From Hemerocallis citrina (Eukaryota; Streptophyta; Magnoliopsida; Asparagales; Asphodelaceae): DNA of 64,000 bases. Location: contig JACEHZ010000589.1 in NCBI GenBank assembly GCA_017893485.1, positions 850,501-914,500 of the forward strand. The letters run 5' to 3'. Shown piece by piece: positions 1 to 10,789 of the stretch (position 1 is its first letter; each line of letters starts with the position of its first letter). Below the pieces are notes generated by a model that worked only from the letters and a program-made list of their open reading frames with translations, ran no database searches and was not told the DNA's origin. Position numbers and translations under genes: made by a program.

Positions 1-65
1 AAGAATAATTGCTCTATTGATGAATAGGAGAGCCAGCTCTGTACCCTTTGATAATTTATACATGC

Positions 66-215
66 TGTTCGATATTGTATTATATATATTAGTCCCATAT
101 CGGATATGTATCAGTTTAGTATTTGGTTCTCTCCTATATATGGGAGTCATTGTATTCGGTTGTATTTATCCCAATAATCCAATCATATTTTTCAATCTCT
201 TTGTTAACCTTATCA
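66..215 (+). repeat. Copia-1 5' LTR
   Basis: It starts TGTTCGATATTG and ends TTAACCTTATCA. It aligns along its length with 4070-4208, the two differing by a short indel (the 5' copy has an extra ATATATGGGAGTC-like piece) and scattered substitutions. CATGC lies immediately before it. Confidence 0.92.
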
Positions 216-227
216 TGATCTCAGAGC
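216..227 (+). promoter_or_regulatory. Copia-1 primer-binding site
   Basis: TGATCTCAGAGC lies directly after the 5' LTR. Plant Copia elements usually have TGGTATCAGAGC here, complementary to the 3' end of initiator tRNA-Met. The match is 10 of 12, so the site has drifted. Confidence 0.8.
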
Positions 228-1159
228 ACAATTATACAATTTTTCTTTCATTATCAAAACCCTAGAACCCCAAAAAAAAAAAAAAAAACCAGAACCCATC
301 TGCAAGAAGAAGAAACCATCTCCCGTCGTTAGCTCCAATAGCGGCCCTCCCGTCTTCAACTCCAATAGCGGCTCCTTCCGTCGACAGCTCCAACAACATC
401 AGCAACCCACCGCCATCCTCCCGTCACCAGCTCCAATAGCGGCTCCAACTCCTCGACCTCCCTCCACTTCCACTGCCTCCATCAAAACCCAACTCATCAT
501 CTTCTCAATCTCGACCACCCAACAACCATCAACATCTTCCCTCTCTCCAACCCGTTGTCACTATCTAACTTCACAAAACCCTAACTTGCTCCTATTTTCT
601 CCTAATACCCGATATCCTAATTCCTAATACCCTATACCCGAACCCTATCCTGTTAATACCGAAATACCCACAAAACCCTATACCCATCCGTTCCTATCCA
701 CAACCCTCAAACCCGACCCGTATAACCCAATACCCAAATCCAATTTTTTTTGTTACTGTTTTTCCCAACAAAAAAAAAAACTCCATTCCCTATTACTCCC
801 AAACCCGATTCGCACCCCAAAACAAATACCCACATCCTATATCCTAATCACCATCCACACCTAATTTCCAACTCCACTATATAAAATCGATATCTACTTA
901 TTGTTTGCTAATGTCGCAGTCGTCGCCGTCGCCATCACCGCACCGCCAGTTCCTAAAAAAAAAACAAAAAAATAATTCTTTGCAGGTACTCTTTCTTCTC
1001 CAATGGAACCTCCGTTTCACCGGTTCAGACACATGCAGTATCGCTATCATCCTGAAACCGGTCTCCTACCTCCTCCTTCCAGCATCACCCCTACTACTTC
1101 CAGCACCTTCACCATTCACCACCACTACTTCCGCACTCTATAGGACCATCCAGCTCCCG
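228..1159 (+). other. Copia-1 leader, C-rich, no recognisable gag
   Basis: About 930 bases between the primer site and the MITE. The sequence is rich in C, with repeated 'AGCTCCAATAGCGGC'-like phrases (about 327-440) and several A-runs. A short frame at 905-1183 is serine/proline rich and resembles nothing I know. Normal Copia elements have gag here, so it has either been replaced or decayed beyond recognition. Captured host sequence is possible but not shown. Confidence 0.5.
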
Positions 1160-1167
1160 ATCCCGAC

Positions 1168-1481
1168 GAGGGGTGTAAAATGAACAGGACGGTCCATCGT
1201 TCATCCGAGTCCGGCTCGAGAAATGGTCCAACTGTGGACCGTCTGAACTATTATACGAATCGAGCTTGAACAAATTATTAGGTCCCATGTTTTACCGAGC
1301 TCGAGCCGGACATAAGTCTGTCCGAGTATTATTGCGGTTCGATGCCTTATCGAACCGAGTCCAAACTATAAAATTTTTGTCCGACCTAGACCGAGCCGGA
1401 CATAAGCTCGTCCGAGTAGAATTTTGGTCCGAGCTTGAACATATGGATTTCCGATCCCGTCCGGTCCGATTTACAGTCCTA
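1168..1481. mobile_element. hAT-type MITE (314 bp) inside Copia-1
   Basis: Perfect 8-bp direct repeats ATCCCGAC at 1160-1167 and 1482-1489 flank the unit, which is the target-site length of hAT elements. The ends are imperfect inverted repeats, GAGGGGTGTAAA at the left and TTTACAGTCCTA at the right, close to the TAGGGGTGTAAA ends known from plant non-autonomous hAT elements. Inside, GAGCCGGACATAAG occurs twice (about 1310 and 1397) among other TCCGAG motifs, as expected of subterminal repeats. It has no coding capacity. Confidence 0.82.
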
Positions 1482-1581
1482 ATCCCGACACCCACGGCAG
1501 TTCCGCTCTCTTTTTGCTCTTAGCCACAGCGATATCAGTCTCATTCCTCCTCGCAACACTTCTTCTCTTACATCCTCGGCC

Positions 1582-4057
1582 ATGCCCGTTACTCCAGCCT
1601 TGCTGACTCCTATTGATTGGGCTAATCTCCAGCATTGCCTCGCTCAGCTGGAACTCCAGCTCTTGGGTCAGTCTCTCACTGCCGGTACCTCTGCCCGTGC
1701 ATTCTCTGTTACTCCCGGTATGAATTCTTCTTGAATTTTAGATTCTGGTGCTTCACATCATCTCACTAATAATTATACATTGCTCACCACTAGCACTACA
1801 CTTTCCTCTCACTCTTCCTCCTTATACACTGCCGATGGCTCACAACTTCTTACTACACACTCAAGGTCTGTCAGCTCTCCATCTCTCACGTTACCCTATG
1901 TTCTTTATGCTCCTCATTTATACATGAACCTTATTTCCATTAGTGCATTGTGCGATAGTGGCCTTGTCATTATATTTAATTCTTTTGGTTGTTCTATTAC
2001 TAATTTTCACACTGGTCAAGAATTTGGGTGGGCTAGTCGACAGAGTGGTCCATATCACCTAGCTTTCTTCATGCACATAAATCTCATCCTCATTTTGCTA
2101 GTGTTGTGCACTCTGATGTTGATATGGCACAAAGTTTAGGACATATTAGCGAGTCTCGACTCAAGATTTTAGCCCGTAGTGGTGCCATTGGTCATCTTTC
2201 TTTTACCCATTTGTCTGATTGTCAGGGTTGTAATAGCACTCCCTTTAAATCACAAAACCACTTCTCAAACTACCCATCCTTTTCAACATATTCACTCTGA
2301 CATATGGGGACCATCACCCATACATTCTCACAAAGGTTATCTCTATTATGTTAGTTTCATAGATGACCATACTCGCTACACATGAGTGTTTCTCATGCAC
2401 CAACGCTCTGAGATACCTGACATTTACCAGTTCTTTACGAACATGGTTCACACTCAGTTTGGTGTGCATATCAAAATCATTCGCTTAGACGGCGCTCGTG
2501 AGTATACTTCCACTACTAAGAGATCAATCCTTCATTCTCATGGTACACTCTTTCAGTAATCATGCCCTTACAGAGTGGCGGGAAGCTATTGCAGAGGAGT
2601 TCAGTGCATTTTATCAGAGAAGCACTTGGGATGTTGTTCCACTGCCTGTGGGTGTCCAGCCCGTTAGCTGCAAATGGATTTTTAAGGTCAAATATCGACC
2701 TGATGGCTCCATTGAGTGGCACAAGGCTCGTCTTGTTGCCAGAGGATTTAATCAGGAGCATGGTATTGGTTGCGATGAGACTTTTGCCTCCATTGCACAG
2801 ATGACTATAATTCGCACTCTCCTTGCTATTGCCGTCATTCGTCAGTGGCCGTTATACCAGATGGACGTGAAGAATGCTTTTCTTCATGGTACCTTATATG
2901 AGATTGTTTACATGCATCCTCCTCCAGGTCTTACACCTCCTCGTCATGTTTGTCGTTAGAGTCGGGCTATATATGGTCTGAAACAAGCCCCTCGAGCCTG
3001 ATTTGGGTATTTTCGTAGTATTATCACCCAGGCTGGTTTCCGTCAGAGTTCACAGGACTATTTTATGTTTATGCGTTCATCACTGCAGAGAGGATAATTC
3101 TATTATTATATGTTGATGATATGATTATCACTGGAGACGATTCTGCAGGTATTGCCTCTACACAGAAGTACCTTCACTAGTAATTCCATATGAAAGATCT
3201 TGGCAAGTTACGTTACTTTTTGGGCCTAAAGATTGCCTATGAGTCTCGAAAGATACTTATTTCTCAACAGAAATACACATCAGATATTATCTCTGCTGCT
3301 TGTCTATCTGACAGTTGATCGGACGACACTCCCTTAGAGCTTCATGTGAAACTTCATCCCATAGATGGTGAGCTCATTCCTGACCCCACTAGATACAGAC
3401 AGATTGTTGGAAAGCTTGTCTACTTATGCATGACCAGACTCGATATTGCTCATGCATTTAGTATTGTTAGTCAGTTTGTTTCCACTCCTATATCAGTTCA
3501 CTACGGTGCTCTTCTTCGGATCCTCAAATATCTTCAGAGTGCTATCACTCACTTATTATTCATACCTTCCACATCCACCCTAGAGCTCCGCGCGTACTCT
3601 GATTCAGATTGGGCGGGTGATCCTACCACCAGACGGTCTACCACAGGTTTCTGTCTATTTCTTGGTGATTCACTGATCTCATGGTGAAGCAAGAAACAGG
3701 AAGTTGTAGCATGTTGTTCAACTAAAGCTGAGTAAAGAGCAATAGCAACCACTACTAGAGAAAATGTTCATGTTCATTGGCTATTATCATATATGGGTGT
3801 AACTCTCACAGGTGTCACTCCTCTTTATTGTGATAACCAAAGTGCATTGCACATTGCAAGCAACCCGATTTTTTATGAGCGAACAAAGCACATAGAGATA
3901 GATTGCCACTATGTTTGAGAGCGCTTTGAAGCAGAGACCATTTCACTTCACTCTGTTACTTCTTCACAACAGACATAAGACTTTTTTACCAAGTCTCATA
4001 CTGTCCAGAGATTTCGTTACTTGGTGGGCAAACTCACACTGTTCGACCCATCATGAG
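1582..4057 (+). pseudogene. Copia-1 pol pseudogene (PR, partial IN, RT, RNase H)
   Basis: Protease is marked by LDSGASHH at 1738-1761, with the usual upstream Trp codon changed to TGA. GAG-pre-integrase covers about 1900-2280. The integrase core (HSDIWGPSP, FIDDHTRY) runs about 2280-2515 and stops after the second acidic residue; the sequence then jumps into RT (WREAIAEEF, 2575), so the third catalytic residue and the IN C-terminus are deleted. RT carries DVKNAFLHG and YVDDMIITG (3109-3135). RNase H ([18 protein letters not shown]) spans about 3595-3930. At least six in-frame stops and frame changes are seen, several at expected Trp, Gln or Arg codons. The protein is a polyprotein for cDNA synthesis and integration in intact relatives; this copy is dead. 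Confidence 0.9.
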
Positions 4058-4069
4058 TTTGAGAATGGG

Positions 4070-4208
4070 TGTTAGATATTGTATTATATATATTAGTCTC
4101 ATATATCGGATATGTATCAGTTTAGTGTTTGGTTCTCTCCTATTGTGCTCAGTTGTATTTATCCCAATAATCCAATCATATTTTTCAATCTCTCTGTTAA
4201 CCTTATCA
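4070..4208 (+). repeat. Copia-1 3' LTR
   Basis: It starts TGTTAGATATTG and ends TTAACCTTATCA, followed at once by CATGC (4209-4213), which matches 61-65. The purine-rich tract GTTTGAGAATGGG just before it (4057-4069) would have primed plus-strand synthesis. Confidence 0.92.
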
Positions 4209-4616
4209 CATGCAATTTAGGATGTACAAAGCTTATCATCCTTTGTGTGTGCGAGTTCAAACTCATGAGTTATTCTTTATTATTTTTGTTATTTAATTCG
4301 TGTGTGTTTGTGTGTGATTTCTTATTTGGTCTTCTCATTTAATTGATTGTTTTGTCTGTCAGTATAAGCTTTCTATTCCCTAATTTATCTGTTTGTATTT
4401 TCCGGTGAATATCAATCATATGGCAATGAGAAGTAAGGAAATCAAGATAACATGGAAATGACTGATTCGGCTTTTCATCTATCCATCAGACTATATAGTT
4501 TGTTTTGGTTCACTAGTATGCAGACCCAGCTGTTGTAAACATGTTTGGTTTATCTACAAACCTTTCAGTGTTATGCCAATTGCATACTGCTAACTTGTTT
4601 CATTTTTTCTTGTAAG

Positions 4617-4699
4617 TGGAAGACACTATATTGCATATGCAACGAAAAGACCTCCACTTCTCTGTTGATCCCCGACTTCGCAAAGTTTGTGATTTGAAG
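4617..4699 (+). pseudogene. Exon-like island of unknown gene
   Basis: An 83-base stretch is preceded by a pyrimidine-rich tract ending TGTAAG and followed by GTAAAAG. One frame is fully open (ending ..DPRLRKVCDLK). The composition is less AT-rich than its surroundings. I do not recognise the protein; it may be an internal exon of a host gene or a relic of one. Confidence 0.3.
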
Positions 4700-5802
4700 G
4701 TAAAAGAATGGATCCATGTTATTATTTCATTAATTATCATTTTAACATTTTCAAGCCATTGTAGTTTTAAAGGATTCTTTTATTGGTTATTAGACACAAG
4801 TTGCCACATTGGTGCTACTTTCATATGTATCTTTCAAGTACACTGAGTGAATGTCGTACTGTTCTTTCTCACTTCTATTTCATGGCTTCTTTCGTTTCTT
4901 GTTATAATATCGTTGAGGACCTGAAGAAATGTAGCTTTATTAGGTATTCTTTTTTGTGTAAGCTTGGCAATCTAATCATATTGATGCATATTTTTTGTTC
5001 ACCAAATGAATGGCACTGTGTTCTTCCTGATCTTTGTTTCAAGTGAGTTCATACTAATGTGCCTCTAATGCCATAATGTCATGACATGAAACTCCTAATT
5101 CGAAAATGGTTAGTGGATGCTTCCAAAACATTTTTGTTTTTTACCTTAATTAAAGCCTTGTTTTATTTCACAATCGATGCGTGTAAAATTCCTTTATTTG
5201 TACATATTCTTTTATTAATTTATATCTAGGCTGGAGTCGGTGGACTCTATCCCCATTATCAAAAAAAAAAAACACAATCGAAGTTTGATGGTGTTTACCA
5301 TGATTAATGCTAATTTGTATTTTGTAATAATAATGGTAGCATTATAAGGAGTTCGTCGCTGTTTAATTTTATTGGTTAGCTTCCTAGTTTCTGTGGTGCC
5401 TTTATATAGTAAGGCTCACTTTTACTGTTATCTTTGATGTACATCGAAATGCTATCTGTGTGCTGAACTACTACATGCTTGCAACTTTACCATCACTAGA
5501 ATTGTCTGCTGTAATTTCTCTTTCAACATATTAAAGTGAAATTTTGCATTACTCGAGTAACTTACAGTATTTTTTTTTGTCCCTTAATTACTGCTATTGA
5601 CTAATATAGATATCGCTTTTCTGTTACTGCCAATGCCTTCTTTTGATACACTAAGGAGGAAAGTTTGGCCATCCGACAAACTCTTGCCATTTGGAGTTCT
5701 CCAATTCCGTTCCCATTATGTAAAGTCGCCTTATTCATGGGCATCTGATTTTTGCAAGTAATAAATCAAAGAATAAAATTGAAAAAAAAAAGGGGTTTTC
5801 AG

Positions 5803-5890
5803 GGTATATCCACTTCAAGAAAGCTGTGCTGCGTGTATCAAAATTGATGACGAAGATTCAGTTTTGATATATGGAGTTCCCAGAGCTTGA
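5803..5890 (+). pseudogene. Terminal-exon-like island of unknown gene
   Basis: It is preceded by an acceptor-like GGGGTTTTCAG and is open in one frame to a TGA at 5888-5890 (ending ..DSVLIYGVPRA). A further open piece at about 5633-5755 (DTLRRKVWPSDKLLPFG) precedes it. Together with 4617-4699 these could be exons of one gene on the + strand, but the protein is not recognised. Confidence 0.28.
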
Positions 5891-6088
5891 ATGGTATGGT
5901 ACTTTCCAACATGCATCTCTAGATTTATCTTCTTATTGCGCTATTTTCTTGGATGCTTTACTTACTTTTCCTGTCACTTGTCATTAGTTGTACTAGTATA
6001 ATGCAGTGCGGTGCACGTCTATAAAGGTGTGTAGGATTTTGAGGAAGAGGTAGGTCACCGAAGAGGTTGCATGCATGCATGCAAACAG

Positions 6089-6183
6089 GCATGCACAATT
6101 TATTCATTTTGATATTTGCATGCATATGTTAGACCTACTGATTTTGATAGGAGGAAGTTTTATTATGAATAAATTGTGCATGC
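6089..6183. repeat. Foldback with 19-bp perfect inverted arms
   Basis: GCATGCACAATTTATTCAT at 6089-6107 is repeated in perfect reverse complement at 6165-6183, with a 57-bp spacer. A GCAT tetranucleotide run (about 6068-6082) precedes it. The structure fits a small MITE or foldback element, or a hairpin-forming sequence. No target duplication was found. Confidence 0.7.
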
Positions 6184-6520
6184 AAGTACATGCAAATCTA
6201 TACTATTAACTATTATCCCAAATCTATGCAGACCGACATGCAAATCTATGCATGTTAATTATTTTCCCAATACATGCAAATTACATTTCTGACCTCCGAT
6301 ATTAACCCTATATTTTTTTTAGTTTTTTATGTTTATGAGGGCATGATAGTAAAAAGCCGCCAGAATAGGACTTTGCTTAATAATAGTATAGATATGTACA
6401 TTTTTTTTAATATAAAGTTGTGTAAGTACATAACTTTACATCTACACACACACACACGAGATGTGTTCCCTATAAACATTCTCATTCTAAAAAAGAGTAA
6501 TTCAGTGTAAACAAATAAGT

Positions 6521-7018
6521 TGGTATGGGGTAAATAACGTGGCCCCATCTAGACCACCAGATCTCCTCAAACTTCACTCCGCTGTGATCATCAAGTTAAA
6601 CGAGTCAAACGGGCTTCAGCCAATTCAGGCCCACAAGAGAACGGGTCCGACCCAGTCCGTTAGGGTCTCAGACCCGTTTACCCCTACCTATAAATACCAG
6701 ACACCCTCCTCACTTCTAGAGGTAATAAACTTTTCCCCACCTGAACCCTAGCTACTGTTGCTTTCTCAGTGACTGACTAGATCGTCGGAGGACCTGTCGC
6801 TGGGACTTCTCCTGGTGTTTCTAGGCAGTGTGCAGGTACAAGATTCCGAGCCGAGCCTCGAAGATCCGAGCCGAGCACCCGGCCTCTGCCTCTCTCCTAC
6901 TACCCCCGAGCCGGCCCTACGGCCTAGGATCGGACCAGCGCCAGTACCACATCTTCGGCTATACAAATTACAAGAACTCACACCTGTTGCTCCCACACCC
7001 CAAAAACAAACATCATCA
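6521..7018 (+). repeat. Gypsy-1 5' LTR
   Basis: It starts TGGTATGGGG and ends AACATCATCA, matching 25635-26112. It contains TATAAATA at 6689-6696, and the retained stretch GACTGACTAGATCGTCGGAG is also found, slightly changed and inverted, in the Gypsy-2 LTRs. Relative to the 3' copy it has a short internal duplication near 6845 (GAGCCGAGCCTCGAAGATCC). Confidence 0.92.
6689..6696 (+). promoter_or_regulatory. TATA box of Gypsy-1 5' LTR
   Basis: TATAAATA lies in the LTR about 35 bp before a CT-rich segment where transcription would start. The same site in the 3' LTR reads TACAAATA (25803-25810), so only the 5' copy keeps a good box. Confidence 0.65.
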
Positions 7019-7019
7019 G

Positions 7020-7037
7020 GTTGGCGCCGTCTGTGAG
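7020..7037 (+). promoter_or_regulatory. Gypsy-1 primer-binding site
   Basis: GTTGGCGCCGTCTGTGAG follows the 5' LTR after one base. Gypsy-2 has TTGGCACCGTCTGTGG at the same place, so the site is conserved between the two elements. It resembles the TGGCGCCGTTG-type site of other plant Ty3/gypsy elements; the priming tRNA was not identified. Confidence 0.75.
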
Positions 7038-7101
7038 AAATTCAGGTACTGTCGCCAGTCCGAGCCCAGTCAGGAACGTTCCCTCAAGTCCGAGCTCTTC
7101 C

Positions 7102-8682
7102 ATGGCTCCCAAAGCCAGAAGGGCCATCACCTCAACACGACACCCGGACCCTCCACATCACAGCCGCGCAGACGCCCAGGGTTCCAACCAATCGTGGGTC
7201 AACGGCGCGGGTGCTTCTCACTCGAACGCAAACGATTTGCCGCGAGTCATCCTGGACCGGCAGGCCAGTCGAACTAGGGGAGAGGCCACTTCCAACTCGG
7301 TCTCGAACCATAGGAGACGGCCGTCCATAGAGCACAATCCGGGACACAACCACTCACCCCGTGAACCTTCGCCCCTGTAGGACTTGGTGGGGCAAGCCCC
7401 AGTCATGAGGTTCGAGTTCCAAAACTTTCGGGACGAGGTCCTCCAAGCAATCCGAGGCAGCAATGGAACCGAGGTCCGCAACAACTCCGACCCTCAGTTG
7501 GGAGCAAGGGGCGGCGAGTCCTACGAATCGACCCATCCCACGGAACAAGAGGACACTGTCCTCCGGCGCCTACGGGAGATGGAGAACTGTCTCGCCCATC
7601 TCGACGAGGGCGGACCAATGCCGGGCGATGGTCATCGGCTGACCCGACCCCCATTCTCCCCCAAAATCTTGGAAGCCAAGATCCCTCGAAATTTCAGGCC
7701 TCCCCAATTCGAGACATACAATGGAGAGGGTAATCCCACTGATCACATGGAGGGGTTTAAGACCATCATGATGATTCACAACGCTGTGAATCCCCTCCTA
7801 TGCCGCGCCTTCCCTGCCACCCTTCGCGGTCCGGCTTGGGAATGGTTCTCAAAGCTCTCTCCCGGATCATTCTTCGCGTTTGACCACTTGGAAGCAAACT
7901 TCCTAGCCCACTTCGTGACTAGCTGAAAGGTCAAGAAGACGAGTGCATCCCTTCTGGACCTTAGGTAGAAGGAAGGGGAGTCACTTCACGATTTCGTTCG
8001 GAGGTTCACCGCCGAGGCAAGGTCGGTCTCCTCTCTTAACGTGGGCATCGCTTCGGCAGCTTTCCGACACAACGTTCGGCAAGGTCAGCTAAAGGCTTCA
8101 TTGGCTAAAAAACCGCCCGTCGACTTTCCCGACCTACTCAACAGGGTCGAGAAGTACATTCGACCGGAAGAGGCCCTAAATCCGGAGGGCACCAAAGAAG
8201 CGACTGCCAGGGGGAAGCGGAAGGCCGACGACATCAAACCCGTCAAGAAAACCACAAATGAAACGGCCAGTCTCAAAAGATTTCCTCCGGTCCCCTGATT
8301 TGAAAGGTATATGCCATTGACCCAGAACGTCTCGGCAATCCTGATGGAGATCGAGGACAAAGGGCTCTTCCGACTCCCTCCCCGACCGAGCAACAACAAG
8401 AAGCGGGACCAAAGATTCTACTGCCGCTTCCACCGAGACAATGGGCACGAAACGGAAAACTGCCGGGCCCTTAAAGACGATATCAAGGCCCTCATCCAGC
8501 GGGGGTACTTGAGAGAGTTCACCCGGGATAACCCGCGAGACTGGAGGGATCCAAGGAATACGAGGCTTTTGCCTCCTCCGCGAACGATCAACCGGCGGCT
8601 AGAGTGGGAACCTGATCCTGAGGAGACCGGAGGGCAGGCCATACTACACTGCATCCATGGTGGACCTATGGGGGGGATCTAA
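7102..8682 (+). pseudogene. Gypsy-1 gag pseudogene
   Basis: The likely start is ATG at 7102 (MAPKARRAIT); frames that begin further upstream read through the primer site. The chain can be followed through a charged N-terminus, a central capsid-like block at about 7690-8040 (typical PTDHMEGFK, AFPATLRGPAWEWF, LAHFV) and a C-terminal zinc-binding-like motif FYCRFHRDNGHETENC near 8415-8465. That is the Cys-x3-His-x3-GH-x4-Cys form used by this lineage instead of a standard CCHC knuckle. Stops interrupt it at 7378, 7924, 7966 and 8298. In intact relatives the product forms virus-like particles. Confidence 0.85.
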
Positions 8683-8739
8683 TACCTTCCGTAAGGCCTT
8701 CATCCGGGAGGTTAACTCCGTCTGGGACCATCCATCCCC

Positions 8740-9356
8740 CCAGATTCAATAACGACCGGTATCCTTTTCCGAAGAAGACCTGGAGGGAGTCTGGTTCCCA
8801 CACTGCGACGCCCTCGTCATCAGCCTCGTCATGGAAAATTTCGAAGTTCGCCGAATTCTCGTGAACAACGGGAGCTCAGTCAACATCCTCTTCTTGGAAG
8901 CATTTGAGAACCTCAACCTCCTCCGAGATAAGCTAAATCCGGTCGGGTACACCATATGGGTTCTCGGACGTTCCAGTACAGATTGAAGGGATCGTAACGC
9001 TGGATGTAACAACCGGCATGACCCCTATCACACAAACCAAATCAATGGACTTTATGGTGGTCAACATCAAGGTGGCATACAATGCCATCCTCGGCCGACC
9101 CGGCCTTTGCTCGTTCCAGCCCGTACCCTCGGCCTACCACTTGAAGCTGAAATTCCCTACTGACCTCGGAGTCGGCGTTGTTAGAGGAAATCATGATTTT
9201 GCACGTTCGTGCTACATGACAGCGGTCAGAGGCGGGGTAATACCACTCGACGCAGTCGAGCTTCTACCTGAAAGAAGCCAGCCCAAGTCGGAACCTGCAA
9301 TGAATTGGAGGAGGTCTCAATCGAGGCGGAAGACAAATCCAAGTGGTTCCGTGTGA
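8740..9356 (+). pseudogene. Gypsy-1 aspartic protease pseudogene
   Basis: A retropepsin-like block follows gag. Its active-site motif reads ILVNNGSSVNIL (about 8856-8891), where family members have VDNGSS, so the catalytic aspartate is replaced by asparagine. Downstream, MDFMVVNIKVAYNAILGRP (about 9045-9102) is the conserved second half. At least two frame changes lie between (near 8960-9000). The product would have cleaved the polyprotein; this copy is inactive on two counts. Confidence 0.85.
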
Positions 9357-9399
9357 GCCGCATCCTTTTCCCCAATCTGAAGCCAGGACTGATTGATTG

Positions 9400-10710
9400 T
9401 GTTAGCCGCAATATAGACCTCTTCGCTGGACCCCGTCCGACATGTCCGGGATTTTCGAGGACCTAATCATGTACAGGCTGAGCGTCGCCCGGGCTCCAAG
9501 ATGATCCATCAGAAGCGGCGCAAGTTCGCCCTGGAGAGGCAACAAGCAGTAAAAGCAGAGGTGGACAAACTGTTGTCCGCCCGGTTCATTCAAGAGGTCA
9601 GCTACCCGGAGTAGCTGGCTAACGTCGTGATGGTCAAGAAGGTCAGAGGGAGCTGGAGGATCTGCATAGACTTCACGAATCTCAATAGTGCGTGCCCCAA
9701 AGATCATTTCCCCCTCCCGAGTATCGACGCTCTGATCGATGCAACGTCGGGTCACGAGCTCCTGACCTTCATGGACGCATTTTCAAGCTATAATCAGATT
9801 CGGATGTTCCCTCCGGACATCGCAAAAACATCCTTCGTCACCGACCAAGGCCTTTACTGTTACCGGATCATGCCCTTCGGGCTCAAGAACGCCGGGGCCA
9901 CCTACCAGAGACTTGTCAACCGAGTTTCTAAAAAATCAGTTCGCTCGTAACATGGAAGTATACATCGAAGACATGCTCGTCAAGAGCCTACGAGGGCAGG
10001 ATCACGCCGTCGACCTTGAGGAAGCCTTTGGGCGTCCTTCGGTCCCACAACATGAGGCTCAATCCCGCCAAGTGTGCCTTCGGTGTCTCATTTGGAAAAT
10101 TTCTTGGATTCGTCGTTAGCCAGCACGGCATAGAGGCAAATCCCGAGAGGATCCAGGCCATAATCAACAAGGCCCCTCCCAGAAATATTAAGGAGGTCCA
10201 GCGGCTCACGGGAAGACGGGCAGCCATCGGCCGCTTCCTTTCTAAGTCTGGAGAGAAGTCCCTCCCCTTCTTCAAGGCTCTGCGAGGGGTGAAAGGCTTC
10301 GAATGGGGCGACCCCGAGCAATAGGCGTTCGGCTAGTTGAAGTCCTACCTCGCCAACCCCCCTGCTTCTGAGCAAACCCGAACCGGGCGAACCACTCCTT
10401 CTATACCTTTCAGCCTCGGAAAGTGCACTAAGTGTCGTGCTCGTCCGGGAAGAAGAAGGCGTTCAGAAGCCTCTCTACTATGTAAGCAAGGTCGTGTTCT
10501 CGGCCGAAACAAGATGTGAAAAGATGGAAAAGGTCGCATACGCCCTAGTAATGGCCGCGCAAAAGCTCCGCCCTTACTTCCAGGCCCACTCTATCCAGGT
10601 CCTTATGGACCAGCCTCTCAAGGCCGTACTCCACAAGCCTGAAAGTTCCAGCCGCTTAGTCAGGTGGTCGATCGAATTAATCCAGTACGACATCAGCTAC
10701 TAACCCAGGA
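9400..10710 (+). pseudogene. Gypsy-1 reverse transcriptase and RNase H pseudogene
   Basis: RT fingers and palm: WRICIDFTNLN (9655-9687), MDAFSSYNQI (9769-9800), FGLKNAGATYQRL (9877-9915). The catalytic box reads YIEDMLVKS (about 9960-9986) where YVDDMLVKS is expected, so an essential aspartate is changed to glutamate. The thumb/connection follows at 10016-10324 and RNase H at 10437-10703 (KPLYYVSKVV, EKVAYALVMAAQKLRPYF). Frame changes occur near 9930, 10010, 10330 and 10440. Confidence 0.9.
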
Positions 10711-10789
10711 CAGCCATAAAGGGGCAGGCCCTCGCCAAATTTATCACGGAGTGCACTATCTTCGAGCCATCCGGCACTCAAGAGGCAAA

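Larger units (their letters stand above)
66..4208 (+). mobile_element. Copia-1: decayed Ty1/copia LTR retrotransposon
   Basis: The element is bounded by LTRs of about 150 and 139 bp that start TGTT and end ATCA, and by identical 5-bp target duplications CATGC at 61-65 and 4209-4213. A primer-binding site follows the 5' LTR. The order protease, GAG-pre-integrase, integrase, reverse transcriptase, RNase H is the copia order. No gag of normal size is visible, the integrase is cut short and joined to RT, and many stops interrupt pol, so it cannot move by itself. A hAT MITE is nested at 1168-1481. Borders are seen directly; the family call rests on known Copia motifs. Confidence 0.93.
4214..6520. 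other. Unassigned DNA between Copia-1 and Gypsy-1
   Basis: AT-rich sequence without a long frame. It holds two exon-like islands (4617-4699, 5803-5890), a poly(A)-ended piece at about 5228-5275 that resembles a LINE or SINE tail (GGCTGGAGTCGG followed by A12), GCAT repeats and a foldback at 6089-6183. This may be the older host background into which Copia-1 and Gypsy-1 inserted. I cannot name a gene. Confidence 0.5.

Noticed and set aside
7021..7101. Open frame starting at 7021 (and at 46546 on the - strand) as the beginning of gag.
   Set aside because: The first codons are TTG GCG/GCA CCG, the primer-binding site itself; the plausible start is the ATG at 7102.
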